Source: Symbiodinium natans (Eukaryota > Sar > Dinophyceae > Suessiales > Symbiodiniaceae). Taken from it: a stretch of DNA of 64,000 nt. Location: contig CAJNDS010000002.1 of NCBI GenBank assembly GCA_905221605.1, positions 1,893,938 to 1,957,937 of the forward strand, given 5' to 3'. Below, in pieces: positions 40,201 through 49,412 of the stretch. Under the pieces are notes generated by a model that was not told the DNA's origin, searched no databases, and saw nothing but the letters and a program-made list of their open reading frames with translations. Made by a program: the position numbers and the translations under genes. How positions within the stretch are numbered: the first letter of the stretch is position 1; every line of letters starts with the position of its first letter.

Positions 40201-43200
40201 TAATCCTCATTCTGCAACAGATAGACAGACAAGTCACAGAAATCAAAGAAGTACAAGTCCGAAAGCCTGCCGGCAACTTGGGAACCCAATTGACTCGATG
40301 CGCAAAATGTCTCAGGTATTCGGAGTCTACACTCGCCGAGATGACGACCCCGGCCGCCCTTGAACTCATTGACTCAATAGCGATTGTGGACAACATCACG
40401 CTCTTCGATCGGGACCAGAAATCACTAGAACCTGCAACCTCAGTCAGTAAACCCACTCTTGAAGTTTGAGCCTTAGTTTCCAGATATTCCTCGGTCAGAT
40501 TTCCTCCCTGTATGACCTTACTTGTACGCCCAACATTCAACTGTAAAAGCGAGCGCTGGTCCTTGCGAAGAGTGAGCTTCCACGTTTGCCGCTTCTTGGT
40601 CGCTCACGCGAAGCCTGGATCGATTTTAGGGCCTTCTGATCTAGATGCCCAATTCAATCCTTCATGCGGCTTCCGGTTCCCTCGGATCTATCTTGGTCCG
40701 AGTGTCATCGTGAGTTGAACCTCAAAGCCTCCTCCCCTAAATCTCGCAGGATCTTGACGAGAATGAGGTGGGCGGGGAGATTACATGGGACCCTCCTCCT
40801 GATGAGCGGATCGTGGACCTGCAACTTTGACAAAAATGGCCGCTGAGGTAGTAGCTACATGTGATTTTGGGGCGTTCTGCACTCAAGACATGGATACTCG
40901 TAGAATGTGAACTGACGGCGAGGTGCTTGCAAAGCTCAAGGCACAAGGATGTAGGGTTGAGGGTTTAGGGAAGGTGGGTAGTGGGCATCATCATGTTTCG
41001 AGGAAGTTGCCGTGGACTGCCATGATCTCAATATCATCGCCCAAAAAACTCCCGTCTCCCAAGCTCGGAGAGCCCAACTTGTCCGAAGCTCAGAGGTATC
41101 GCGTCTACTTCCAGAGTGACCGGGCCGGGACAGTCAAGTTCCAGCTGGACACGGACAAGCCTCCAGGACGAATGGGCATTTTAGCCAGCGTCGAATCATG
41201 TGGGGGTCACTCGAAATGGCAAGGTCAGGGTCCGCAATCCACTTGGGCCTTGGAGAAATAGCAAAGCTACGTAGTGGTACAAGGAGATCTGCTGGTGAAC
41301 TTTCCGGAGAACACCAATGTCGTTGGCTCAGTCTGGCTATGCTTGGGAGATGTATGTCGCTGTAACAGCGACAAGTTAGCAAGGATAGTTGATCTGCTTC
41401 CGTACCGTCGCAGAACTAGCCATGACAGTGGCCCCATTCGGGAGTATGCAGATGTCTCTAGAGCTGCAGTTCTTTACTGCAAACGCTTGGACCCGAGCTT
41501 ATCAGCCCAGCACCTGGCTCAGATCACCGGCATGGCATACATCGGTATCTTCATCACTGCCTTCGGCAATGAGCAGCAGACACCTAGCTCGGTGGCCATT
41601 GCTGAGACGATTCTTGCACGCAGTCGATTTCCTAAACGTGCGGCATGTCATCCGTCCTTAGGTCCTCGGCCATATTCGCCCTTATTGACCTGCAAGCATT
41701 CCTAAACCATGCTCAACCCTTGCACTCAGGATCTCATCCGTCGGTTTTGTGTCCTTCCCGGACAGAGACCTGGATGCGCTGGAGATCGGAGGTGCCCCCG
41801 AAGATCCCCGAAGCTCCGCCAACATTGAGGATGTTGGCCCTCCCAAAAGTTTGTAGTTCATATAGGAGGCAATTGAACTTCAAAACTAGGGAACATGTTG
41901 GAGCCTTTTGGAGAGCTTAGACTCCTCTAATAATACCTTGGTTTGAGCATTGGAGGTACCTTGAGCTGGGGGCCACCTTTTGACGTCACCTACAACCAGG
42001 CCGACGGGTGAAGCTGCAGTGTGGTAGACTGCTTCCCGAGACTGACTTAAGCTGACAGGGGCCAAGTACCCCTGCAGGGGACGGGCCTGTTCTGCAACAA
42101 GATGCAACAAGAGCTCTGTGTGTGGGCACGCTTGTTGTGCCGCTAGGTCTCGGGCGTACTTGTCCGACACATGTTCTCATTCTCAAGGAAACAGCCTTGC
42201 CATGTTGTGCAGGACTACGTGCTGTACATGGCAACCAGTGCCACTGGCACCGGAAGATCTGGGACTCCCTTTGGTGCCATGGCTGTTTGCGGAAGGGGTC
42301 CTTCAAAGGGTCGAGAAGGGATATTCGTAGCAACTTCTTGTTGGTTCCGACCTTGTCCGAGCACCCGTCAGCCGCGGCAAGCTGAGGCGTGGTACCAGTT
42401 GGAACAAACTCCTTCTCTGTGCCTGCGGACACCGTGTTCGATCATTACACGTGACTGGGCAAGTTACCATTGGCTACCCCCATAAAAAGGCTCTCTGAGG
42501 CCTTGCTTAGATCAAAGCTCGCAAAGCTGCTGGCATCACGCCCCTCCTGGCTTCGCCATGATGGGAGAGGCCATAGTAACCACAGAAATTATATAGGCTG
42601 GTGCACTGTCACCTATCCCCACCGCCATCGTGTGCCTCCTCCTCCTCATCTGTGTCGCCGGCCTTGCTCATGTTTTCTGGTTGCCCCGGTAAGGGGATGC
42701 TTGGCTTGCGCATTCGGTTGTTGATGATGTCAGGGTTTTTTCAGGGCTGGGTGGAGGAGGTTGTCTCTTGGGTCGCGGTTTTGCCCAGATGTGCTTGTTC
42801 ACCACAGCTCTTGTGAGGGCTCCTTCACAGAGTCTTCGAGTAGGCTCCTGTCAGGAAGACCGAGTTGGAGCGAATTAGAATGGAGTTGGAATCTCCCAGC
42901 CTGTGGTAGCTGCTGTGGCATTGCTGAGGCACTGGGTCGTGTACACGCGGTCGGTGGCCTACGAGCAGAGCACCCCCGTAGGCACCTTGCTTTGACAGAT
43001 TGCAGCCGGTTTTCGACCGAAATTCAGAGCTCTCACGTTAACGTACTGATACTGATGCTGTAGTTCGATAAGTAATTATGTTGCCTGAAGCTGTGCAAGC
43101 TGCTGAAGATTCACTCCCTCAGTTGAGCGTGTCGGCCGACACTGCACGACTGGATCGGACTCCATGAGCACTTACTGAATAGCATCCGGCTCCTCTAACG

Positions 43201-46200
43201 ATCTCTGAGTACCTTTGACTAGTGCCAAATCTGCTGGTTCCCCAGGCATCCAGATCTCGGACCAAGATGCTGTGGTCTCGAATCTCAACTTTGGCTCCAC
43301 GGTTGCACATGGCTCGTTTGCCAAGGGTCCTTGGTGCCCACTTTGGCCAGAGGCCCCTTGTAAGGCCAAAGCAACTTAGCACAAACTACTACCGGTTCCC
43401 CCCTAAAGCGATTCTTCTTTCGGCCGGATCACCTTGAACCCCTGCGCAAGAAGCCACGATGCGTTGCCTGAACCCAAATTAGAAAGACACATTCAAGCGT
43501 TCAGCGCCTGCAGTGTCCCGAATGAAGTCCTCGGAGCCGGCAGCGGACCTGACCTGCCCTGCCTGGAGCACTTTCAACGTGAACCCGAAAACACAACCGT
43601 CCTGGACTATAGACTCCCAGTAACTTCAGTGGACACCTCAACCCAGACCCTTGATTTTGCCAATGCATCCTCACACACGCATATGATGCCTGATCAGTTG
43701 ATTTCGACCTGGACCCCAACATGTTGGGAGGCCTTCAGCTGTGCGTCAGAGTGGGCAGGTTTAGGGCGCAGTGTGATGGAGCTTGGATTTCAGGTGTTCA
43801 GGGTAGCTCAGTCTCGAGCGCCGTGATTCACGTCGGTGCAGTTTCTTTGGAGCGCCAAAGCCCCTCAACTCTTGGGTGGATATCGAGTGGGATATCATGC
43901 TAAAACGTGCAGCTGAAGCCGGAGGAAGCATCGAGTGGTCGATTCCGGCGGACACGTCCGCAGTCATGCAGTACAGCATCTACTTCTCGCAAGGGGCTTA
44001 CGCCATGGCATTTCATGTCAGAGAAAGCGCCTGATGCATTCTTGACATGGGCCAAGGAATGATCAGATGTGCGCAACCTTGCACCAGCTGTCAGGTATGG
44101 AGCTGATTACAACGACTCCAGCATTCGGGATGTTTTCGCGTCGGGCCTGGCGCCTACCAGGTTGTGCAGTTGTGCCCCTGCAGATGGCAAATCCTTCCGT
44201 CAAAGGCCTGGCGCCTGCCACGACCCAACAAACGGTCCCAGCCGGAACGCCTGGAACTCAGAACATGAGATGCGCCACTTGGGCTCCTGTGCAGAAGTCT
44301 GTGCATTCATACTGTTGCTTGGCCTGTTGCAGTGCTTACGGTCACTTGGCGACCATGAGGACGGTTCTTGTCACTGTTCTACTTGGCATCGCCGGGAGCC
44401 TGCTGTGAGGTCCAAATTCAGCCAGGAGTTCATCGAGGATGTGACATGCAACTTCACCATGGCAGACACAGTCGGCGGTCTCAGTTGACGATTGTCGGCT
44501 GATTCCTGCGCAGAAGCAATCTAGTGCAGAAGAACGGCAATTGCAAGATGGCCTGTGGTCTAATTGCATGTTTGCTGGGCCCCGCGCACTGCGGCACTGC
44601 ATATGCGCGTGTCAGGTGACGAGCATAAGCTACAATGGTGTAGACATCACGCACACCGTCAACGGCACCTTGACCGACTGGACAAGCACAAAGCGGCTGT
44701 CGTTCCGAAAGGCGACGAGTTCAAAGACTGTTCGCATCTCTCTCGCTCTCTAGTCTATCTTTATTTATACATATACATGCATGCGTACATACATACATAC
44801 ATACAGACAAACAGACAGACAGACAGACATGTGTATATTACGAACCGTGAATGTTTATGAGCAGTTTTTGAAGCATCGAGTGGTCATGACATGTCTTTCT
44901 GAACTTCATGGAAATCCTGACAGCCTATGGGTGAAGGGTTGAGAGAGAACTCCATTCCGAAATTGGCCAGCACCATGTGAAGATGTATTGGGTATATTGC
45001 TGGAGTTCTGCCCTTAAGCTTAAGCTTCATGACCATGTCGTTCGACTTAAACAGCCTTACCCAGGACCCTGACATGTGAGCAACGTTGGTTCAGAGTTTG
45101 CGATTCAGGGCTTTATAAGGCCAAGACTTTCAGCCCTGAAAGGTGCCTGGGGCCTATCTGGTGCTGACAGGCAGCAGCCTGATCGATTCCAGCTGGGCTC
45201 CCGGTGTGCTATGGGCCGGATGAGTACAAAATCTGTCCTCCGCTGTGAGTCCCGCGAGCATGAAGAGTTGCTGCCAGGGAGGAATCTGCCAAGTCTCACC
45301 TTTCATGGTCTGATGAGTTTAGTTTAGGGCTTATGGTGATCAAGAGTCATGGAGGATTAGAGCTTGCGACCTCGGCGAAAAGATGCCCAACCCACCCCCA
45401 GCAAGGGAGCTATTCGTCGATGGCTCACGTTAATGCTACGGTGGGAGCCTTCCAAGAACGCTCGAAAGCTGGGATACTTTCCCAGCACCGAAATGGGCGG
45501 GACATGGCCAACCGTGACGGGTGTCAATGGTTGCCAGCAGCTAAAGGCAAAAATCAAGGGCAACTGACGCACACTAACGAGCCCAAGCACACTACAAAGC
45601 ACCACCCACGCCCACCAGCTTTGCCGCAAGGGAGGTTGGCGGCCTTTTGGCCGTATCCCCGCAGACCAAATCTGTCGCACAGCTCCAGGTTGGTGTTCAC
45701 CGACTGAAGATGTCTGCATTGCTGGCAAGCTCTCGGTGGGAGGCCGGTTCCCTTTCTCATAATCTTGACGGCCGGCTTCCAGCATTTATGTTATATTTGG
45801 TTCGAGAGCTGGGCCTTCGACCGTTCAGGGCCAGAACTCCAGAATTCTGCACGGAGCGTCCTGGAAGAAAGCATTCACTTTGGATAGCTTAGGGCTGCGG
45901 GGGTCAATATGTCGCTGTTATCTTGACTGCCGTCGCTGTGAGCCGCTGTGCCGTCACCGTCCGTCCCGCAGATTTCAACTTCTGCCTCTACGCCGGCTTC
46001 AGCATTCGCTGCTCCGATGGCGTTTCGGGAGCAAGTGGCTGGGAGGCACAACGGGACTTTGAGTTCAGGGCGCCTCCTTGCATGAACAGGGTGCTGCATA
46101 TTGCCGCAAAATGCCTCCTCAGTACAGCCCTGAACCCTTCCTTCGTATCCTAGATGATGGTCCGTACTGGATGCTCCATTGCAACATCTCGCAACCACAA

Positions 46201-49200
46201 ACCGCAATTAGCTTGTTGGTTTCTTGCGAGAGGCCTATGGCTCCAACACGGGCGTCGACGCTCTGCACCAGGCAGGAAAGCCAAATCACCGGAGTGAGGT
46301 TGAGGACGATGGCACCCCAATCTAGACCCCATCCGATGAAGCCCAAGACTGAACCCTACATCAACTGCGCTTTGCTTGCGCCTTAAACGGAGCTTGTGCT
46401 GCGCAAGCTGTATACAGTTTTTCTTCGCTGTCCGCATGCGCTCGCAATCTGCGAGCGACGTGCAATCCAGTGTTGCGCTAGCTTTGGTAGGAGGCCCCTT
46501 TCCGCCAGATACATCGGGGACCCTCTATGGGGAAATGCCCCCTGGGAGTGCCCTCAGCTAGGGGGAGAGGACCTGAGCTGAAGTCAAGACCCTTACATAA
46601 ATCCTGAAACCTCCACGGGCTTGAAGCTGTCTAGCCTTCTTTGGCTAAAGAAGCTTTGAGGGCCTTAAGCACGCCTGAAGTTTTCCTGCCTCCCTGCTGA
46701 AGCTACGGCCCTGAAAACCTTAAGCTTTGAGGGCCCTAGTAAGGGGTTTCAGACTACAGCTGACAGAATTCCGAGAACCCCAAGCAAACCGACTAAAGCG
46801 AATCAGGCTGGCCCGTGGGCTACCTGTCACATCCTGTCCCGAAATTTGTTTGGGGCCTCGTAACGAAATCCAATAAGGGCTTAGACGGAACTGGACGTCT
46901 TAGTGGATTCTCCGGGTTAGCGCAGTGAGAGTCCTGGAGCCCAGCTTTCAAGCAGAGCTCTGTACCTAAGTCTGAGTCTTGGAACGAGTAAAGGGAAAAA
47001 GGGCTTCAGACTGCAGCTGACCTAGTCCGAAAGCATCTCACCCAACAAAATCTTATGAAAATAGCAGGCACGACACGCTCAAGCGCTCTAAGCTGTGTCT
47101 AGATGCCAACTCTGCAGGTTGGATTGGGCTCGGGGTGGGTGCAAACACCCTGCACCTCAGAATCTGGCTTGATTCTGCCGCTTGGTTGCAAGAGGCCTAA
47201 GGGGGCACTAAGGCCTTAAGGGGGCACCAGGCCTTTAAAGTCAGTAAGCCCTCCGAAGCGCTTCCTCAGGGTGGACGACGAAGGTGGGGCCAAGATTTGG
47301 GCCGGAGGTGGTGAGCGCCACGCGGCCTTCAGAGACTTGGGCAGAGCTAAAGCGACGCGATAGCTAGATGAATGCTAGGAAACGCTCGGATCTTTGGAGG
47401 GGATACGGCAAACTCGGTTCTTTCAGTCTCGACAAACGAATGTCCTGGTGTAGGAGCGTGAGTCTAAGAGCTGGACACTTTCCCGCAGCATCCCGCAGTA
47501 GCGAGAGAGGAGTCGCACTGGTCGTAATGTGTCCAGGATGCTTTGGGGCTCCATGCGGCTCCAAAGTACTCAGATTATGGGGGCAATGGATTTGCAACGC
47601 TTCCAACACAATTCTGTGGGTGAGACTCTGCCATACTTGTGTTTCAACCCTGGCCCTACACACAAAACAAAACCTTTTCCATTTGAAAGCGCATGAAAGC
47701 CTGAACACCTGAACACCAGAACTCCAGCCCCAGCTAGAGCACCGAATCTGCTACATTTCCCACTAGCAGAAAGCCGAACGACTCAAAAACGAAACCAATA
47801 TACTGAATTCGAGCAGAGAGCGAAGTGAGGATGGCAGAGCGTCGCTGTGGCGCCCACCAGCCTAGCTCTCGGAGTCCAAGCTGTCGAGTGCTCTTGAAGA
47901 GGTGAGAGCATCTATTTTTGTGAGATTCTGGTCCTGACGAGGCTCGCGAAACTTGATGTAGAATTATCTCAATCGTCCCTGAACATGCATCAACACAAGG
48001 CCACAAAGGCAAAATCTTGAGCATGTGCTTTTCTCACCGATGACATGAAAATCCTCAACCCTAAGCCCTCAAGCGAAACTCTGCTGCCCTAAGACCCAGA
48101 CCCAGGCAATGAGACCTACACCCACATCATGCTGTTCACAGAGTCCACCCTGGCTGAGTGGGGTTGCCCAGAGCTTGCAGATGTTTTTCGTAGGACCTTC
48201 GAGAGCCCCGTACTGTTTTGTACATTCGCTCTGTTTGTGCATCAATGGGTACATCCTGTCTCAGGCAGACGACTCCGGCTGTGCTGGTAATTGATGATGG
48301 CCTGGCTCTGAGCAAAGGAAACTGATGAAACTGGCGGTACAAGCCAAGTTCTGCAGAGGAATTCTCTGCCATGTGCTGGTTGCCGTGCATGTCCTTTCCC
48401 TGCATCCAAGACGACCGCAGCAACACCATTTCCACTAGAAAACCCCCTGTCTGCTGAGTCCTGACTCAGCAAGGTGTGTCCAGTGTGACGGCACTGAGAT
48501 TCGTGGACGAGGCGGCAGCACGATGCTAGTTCATGCTGCTGGCCAGTGGGAATTTTGCTGAACGGTACTGTAGTACACGGTCTTGAACGAAGAAGCTCCT
48601 GGTAGCATGTTCTGCAGCTGAGTTGAGCAGGGCTTGAGAGCGCAAAAAGCGCCTTCCGATCATTGCGCTGCTATGCACTGGTTGGTATCAGTGGGTAAAC
48701 CAATCCGCCCAGCACTGATGGTCAGGACAATGGCCAGGATCAGATTGGCGGAGAGGTGCGCTGGACTGGTGAGGGGTACCTCACCCGCGTGGCTTCGTAT
48801 TCCGCACCTTGGAGCCGAAGAACGAAGGAGTCAAGGGTCAGATGTCAAACGGGACAGTATTGCATTCTCGAGATGTTCTGACCATGACCTTAACTGCCTC
48901 ATGAGCTTGGCTGCCTGAACAAAAATGTTCAGGGATGCCTCTGCGTTTCACGTGCCCAACACCCTAAACCCGGGTTAGAGCCGAAGGAGTTGATGTCCCC
49001 AACCCACCGCCATTAGACTCGAAACCCAAACTGAACCCGAAGTCAAAACGGGCAAAGCAGAGCCAAACGCTGCACAAATCGTGTCATACTTCCTTTGTCC
49101 CTTAGCTCCTCAGGTTTATTTGGCTCTGGCTCCTAGTGGCATTGGCCGATCTTTGCTGGGCCAAGCTTCGATTGGCACTACGAGCCTGGTGATCCCTCAG

Positions 49201-49412
49201 GCAGAAGAGAGGGCTCGAGCACTCAGTTTTCGAGAGGGATTCTCGCCTCGATACGACAGTCGAGGCAACCCGTCTCAGGGAACAGTTTCGAAGAAGCCCA
49301 ATTCAACAGCAAGTCCCTCAATTCTCACGCTCCCTCTAACACAGCTTAGCCCTGCAGGCGACACTCCTGCAGCAGAACTTCACCGACCTGGTCATCTACA
49401 TCGAGCTGCGGC
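13165..49412 (+). CDS. Giant multi-exon gene with Ser/Thr/Asp linkers and about 17 FN3-like modules (partial model)
   Basis: About 65 short exon-like frames on the plus strand carry one recurrent module and none is seen on the minus strand. The module order D, A, VPADT, B, C repeats with gaps of 0.2-2 kb. The consensus has W.PP, Y.VYLAE, G.NRS, VGTN, VPADT, YTHFLVYT, EQTTP and SVSNI, which fits a fibronectin-III-like beta sandwich in which W and the YxVY strand are core. Most exons begin right after AG with a G, and many end before GC. The product would be a very long, probably secreted or surface, repeat protein. The start codon, signal peptide and stop have not been found; the limits are those of the outermost recognised exons. 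Individual borders are my estimates. Two neighbouring genes rather than one cannot be excluded. Confidence 0.7.
13398..13500 (+). CDS. Exon candidate: acidic/Thr-rich linker
   Basis: Reads GEEEEEDSDNTTMRWTTTST and a Cys. Same flavour as the 13,165 exon. Borders uncertain. Confidence 0.35.
14858..14940 (+). CDS. Exon candidate: Ser/Thr-rich linker
   Basis: Follows GGAG|G and reads ASATSNTSTTSTTSTRSPAG. Mucin-like low complexity. Confidence 0.4.
15134..15198 (+). CDS. Exon candidate: Asp/Ser-rich linker
   Basis: Follows CTAG|G and reads DSDDDSDDSDGSLEDPQASL, close to the DGDDSDDSDDS part of the 13,165 exon, suggesting a duplicated linker. Confidence 0.4.
15452..15537 (+). CDS. Exon candidate: Thr/Glu/Asp-rich linker
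   Basis: Reads MEESTTSTTETTTEYDESDV after ACAG. The last linker seen before the FN3-like array. Confidence 0.4.
16698..16724 (+). repeat. 10-bp tandem repeat
   Basis: TTGTACCATG repeated 2.7 times. Confidence 0.7.
16913..17822 (+). CDS. FN3-like unit 1 (four exons)
   Basis: Exons near 16,913-16,993 (YIGNASNGTYNLTVPPDTAL), 17,115-17,187 (YTHFLVYSSSPLAEQTTPV), 17,530-17,585 (IYDMDASVSNISYQ) and 17,753-17,822 (DLDSEELGGQIAWVEP). The last exon is clean: CAG|G before, AAG|GC after, 70 bases. First unit with all parts except the YxVYLAE start, which may lie further left. Confidence 0.65.
18160..18198 (+). repeat. Interstitial telomere-like heptamers
   Basis: CCCTAAG, CCCTGGA, CCCTAAA, CCCTAAA, CCCCAA in a row. 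Similar single or double heptamers occur near 14,150, 24,296, 33,850, 40,955, 48,960 and 56,570. Confidence 0.6.
18488..20160 (+). CDS. FN3-like unit 2 (three exons)
   Basis: Exons 18,488-18,537 (YMIYLAILPDGTGRSQ, GAG|G acceptor, CAG|GC donor), near 19,749-19,800 (SSLAEQTTPVHLAIEDSS) and near 20,071-20,160 (NVSFVDDDLDEFEIG). C and D parts are fused in the last. The VPADT segment was not found; the intron after the first exon holds a poly-G run. Confidence 0.6.
18595..18616 (+). repeat. Poly-G run
   Basis: About 22 G; length likely imprecise in the assembly. Confidence 0.8.
20921..22170 (+). CDS. FN3-like unit 3 (five exons), the most complete
   Basis: Exons from 20,921 (VTHYIVYLAENEAGANRSLL), 21,266-21,318 (VGTHEFLVPADIALES, CAG|GC donor), near 21,671-21,727 (FARSSLAEQTTP), 21,992-22,048 (DTVSSVSNIGFIDKDF) and 22,108-22,170 (DLDWDELGGYVNWQPP, AAG|G acceptor, CAG|GT donor). 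All five parts of the module occur in order, which fixes the consensus. Confidence 0.75.
21511..21591 (+). repeat. Two poly-G runs
   Basis: About 20 G at 21,511 and 24 G at 21,568 with a G+C-rich spacer. Confidence 0.8.
22408..23562 (+). CDS. FN3-like unit 4 (four exons)
   Basis: Exons 22,408 to about 22,490 (LYLAESATGKNRLHH, then IPVGTTEAP), 22,809-22,892 (FTHLAVYTKSWLAEQTTPVA, AAG|GC donor), 23,157 to about 23,211 (VSLVSDIAFPDFDLDLED) and 23,515-23,562 (DIGGNISWEAPNDTSQ, GC donor). Confidence 0.7.
23833..25598 (+). CDS. FN3-like unit 5 (five exons)
   Basis: Exons 23,833-23,883 (VTHYIVYLGQAQENST, GC donor), about 24,890-24,948 (YMGNTSVGVHNLFIPPDT, CAG|GT donor), 25,034 to about 25,101 (YTHLAVFTLSSLVEQTTPM), 25,275 to about 25,300 (VASVSNI) and about 25,527-25,598 (DLDVIDLGGEIHWDAP). 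Confidence 0.7.
26581..26616 (+). repeat. 10-bp tandem repeat
   Basis: CTAAGTATGT about 3.6 copies. Confidence 0.75.
26740..27338 (+). CDS. FN3-like unit 6 (three exons, A part not found)
   Basis: Exons near 26,740-26,800 (LAPADTEPLHYTRFVVYTKQ), 27,030 to about 27,080 (STLAEQTTPVGYHFVD) and 27,260-27,338 (NISFFDFDLDETDLYGDLLW, then EAP). C and D parts are fused in one exon. Confidence 0.6.
27431..28800 (+). CDS. FN3-like unit 7 (four exons)
   Basis: Exons 27,431-27,504 (LQYLVYMAENSTGKERSLVG, AAG|GC donor), 27,768 to about 27,860 (VPETPLLNYTHFLIYTASPL), 28,217-28,288 (QTTPAAHLIFDAVASVSDIG) and 28,738-28,800 (LDVQEVGGNVTWTAPA, CAG|G acceptor). Confidence 0.7.
29000..30660 (+). CDS. FN3-like unit 8 (four exons)
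   Basis: Exons 29,000-29,045 (VELYRIYVANSPTG, GC donor), 29,754 to about 29,800 (NLLIYTQSALMEQQ), 30,392-30,446 (NFASVSNITFPEFDLDA, GC donor) and 30,606 to about 30,660 (DLGGELSWDPPED). Confidence 0.65.
30771..31055 (+). CDS. FN3-like unit 9, first part (two exons)
   Basis: Exons 30,771-30,812 (ESLVTAYNIYFGK, CAG|G acceptor, AAG|GT donor) and about 31,029-31,055 (VVPANASSEE, weak). The rest of the unit is missing for 3.5 kb. Confidence 0.5.
31618..31697 (+). repeat. Degenerate TAGAATACT repeat
   Basis: Seven or eight loose copies of TAGAATACT/TAGAACACT with 10-12 base spacing. Confidence 0.6.
32587..32720 (+). CDS. Exon candidate within the 31.1-34.6 kb gap
   Basis: A protein-like frame reads GANVTNIDSEVGSYGDQDGD, then SLQLSVPPTEAGLSSLKF. 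The NVTNID and VPPTEAG parts recall the C/D and VPADT segments, so it may be a diverged or rearranged unit. The rest of 31.1-34.6 kb shows only an Ala-rich frame (31,520-31,610), a TAGAATACT repeat and unremarkable intron-like DNA. Confidence 0.4.
34653..35738 (+). CDS. FN3-like unit 10 (three exons)
   Basis: Exons 34,653-34,741 (VGTSDLQITVPVETPRNDFT, then HFAAW), 34,911 to about 34,950 (VIYTASTLVASLV, CAG|G acceptor) and 35,670-35,738 (DLDPLEFGGNVTWQEPSD, GAG|G acceptor, CAG|GC donor). The C part is not seen. Confidence 0.6.
35830..36653 (+). CDS. FN3-like unit 11 (three exons)
   Basis: Exons 35,830 to about 35,905 (YLLYFAEDELGSNRSRVGNV), 36,385-36,481 (IYTRSWLVEQSTPASF, then ISMVSNIAAT; B and C fused) and 36,585-36,653 (DLDLDFNDLGSNITWTEPS, GAG|G acceptor, CAG|GC donor). 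Confidence 0.7.
36723..38325 (+). CDS. FN3-like unit 12 (three exons)
   Basis: Exons 36,723 to about 36,770 (VTEYYVYLADGPEPLK), 38,092-38,179 (QTTPQYHVIHDANASVSNVD, then DLDLE; GC donor) and 38,276 to about 38,325 (DLGGVVSWNAPGSDWD, CAG|G acceptor). The VPADT and YTHFLVYT parts are missing in the 1.3-kb gap. Confidence 0.6.
38449..39160 (+). CDS. FN3-like unit 13 (three exons)
   Basis: Exons 38,449-38,514 (VIAYAVYLSLDDIGTNRSQI, CAG|G acceptor, CAG|GT donor), about 38,765-38,830 (LTPAETPRNAYTRFVVYTKH) and 39,008-39,160 (STLVEQTTPTAHSLFD through GEVAGNLTWEPPSDE). The last joins B, C and D parts in one exon, the longest of the array. Confidence 0.7.
39433..40828 (+). CDS. FN3-like unit 14 (four exons)
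   Basis: Exons 39,433 to about 39,520 (YNVYLSENAYGQGRQYLGNV), 39,789 to about 39,843 (FFIPLDTPLYNHTHLLV), 40,316 to about 40,418 (STLAEMTTPAALELID, then IVDNITLFDRDQ) and 40,750 to about 40,828 (DLDENEVGGEITWDPPPDE). The introns contain poly-T/poly-G and poly-C runs and a GAAACATACCC repeat. Confidence 0.65.
39871..39900 (+). repeat. Poly-T then poly-G
   Basis: 14 T, AAA, then 13 G. Confidence 0.8.
40005..40040 (+). repeat. GAAACATACCC repeat
   Basis: Three copies, with looser AACATACYCCC copies just upstream; a poly-C run follows at 40,059-40,077. Confidence 0.6.
41096..41800 (+). CDS. FN3-like unit 15 (two exons)
   Basis: Exons 41,096 to about 41,146 (YRVYFQSDRAGTVKFQ) and 41,730 to about 41,795 (ISSVGFVSFPDRDLDALEIG, CAG|G acceptor). 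B and VPADT parts not found. Confidence 0.5.
42213..43738 (+). CDS. FN3-like unit 16 (five exons)
   Basis: Exons 42,213 to about 42,275 (DYVLYMATSATGTGRSG), about 42,389-42,451 (VPVGTNSFSVPADTVFDHYT), 42,929 to about 42,985 (HWVVYTRSVAYEQSTPVG), 43,246 to about 43,300 (SDQDAVVSNLNFGS) and about 43,700-43,738 (FDLDPNMLGGLQL). Confidence 0.65.
43878..44003 (+). CDS. FN3-like unit 17, condensed exon
   Basis: One continuous frame reads AGGSIEWSIPADTSAVMQYS and then IYFSQGAYA, so D and A parts lie together without an intron. The array then breaks off for about 4 kb. Confidence 0.5.
44616..44735 (+). CDS. Exon of a second beta-rich domain
   Basis: Follows TCAG|G and reads VTSISYNGVDITHTVNGTLT, DWTSTKRLSFRKATSSKTVR. 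It is not an FN3-like module part. Domain unknown; the DWTS.K.LSF and KTVRI pieces look like strands of a carbohydrate- or ligand-binding sandwich. Confidence 0.4.
44786..44829 (+). repeat. Tetranucleotide repeats
   Basis: ACAT units followed by ACAG units. Confidence 0.75.
45965..46060 (+). CDS. Exon candidate, possible continuation of the 44.6-kb domain
   Basis: Reads FCLYAGFSIRCSDGVSGASG then WEA. A GF.I.C...GW end would complete the type of domain started at 44,616, but the join is inference and the borders are unknown. Confidence 0.3.
46562..47360. other. Non-coding host DNA with short internal duplications
   Basis: No ORF worth noting. Rich in GGCCTTAAGG-type words. CAGACTACAGCTGAC (near 46,750) recurs as CAGACTGCAGCTGAC (near 47,010), each preceded by an AAGGG-like stretch. 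Likely intron or decayed repeat. Confidence 0.4.
48106..49200 (+). CDS. FN3-like unit 18 (four exons) after a 4-kb break
   Basis: Exons 48,106-48,158 (ETYTHIMLFTESTLAE, CAG|G acceptor), 48,265 to about 48,300 (QTTPAVLVIDDG), 48,738 to about 48,772 (DQIGGEVRWTGEG) and 49,114 to about 49,200 (VYLALAPSGIGRSLLGQASI, then GTTSLVIPQ). The last belongs to the next module. Confidence 0.6.
49360..49412 (+). CDS. Last recognised FN3-like exon
   Basis: Follows CAG|G and reads QQNFTDLVIYIELR, a B-type segment without the EQTTP end. No further module parts were found to the right. Confidence 0.45.
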
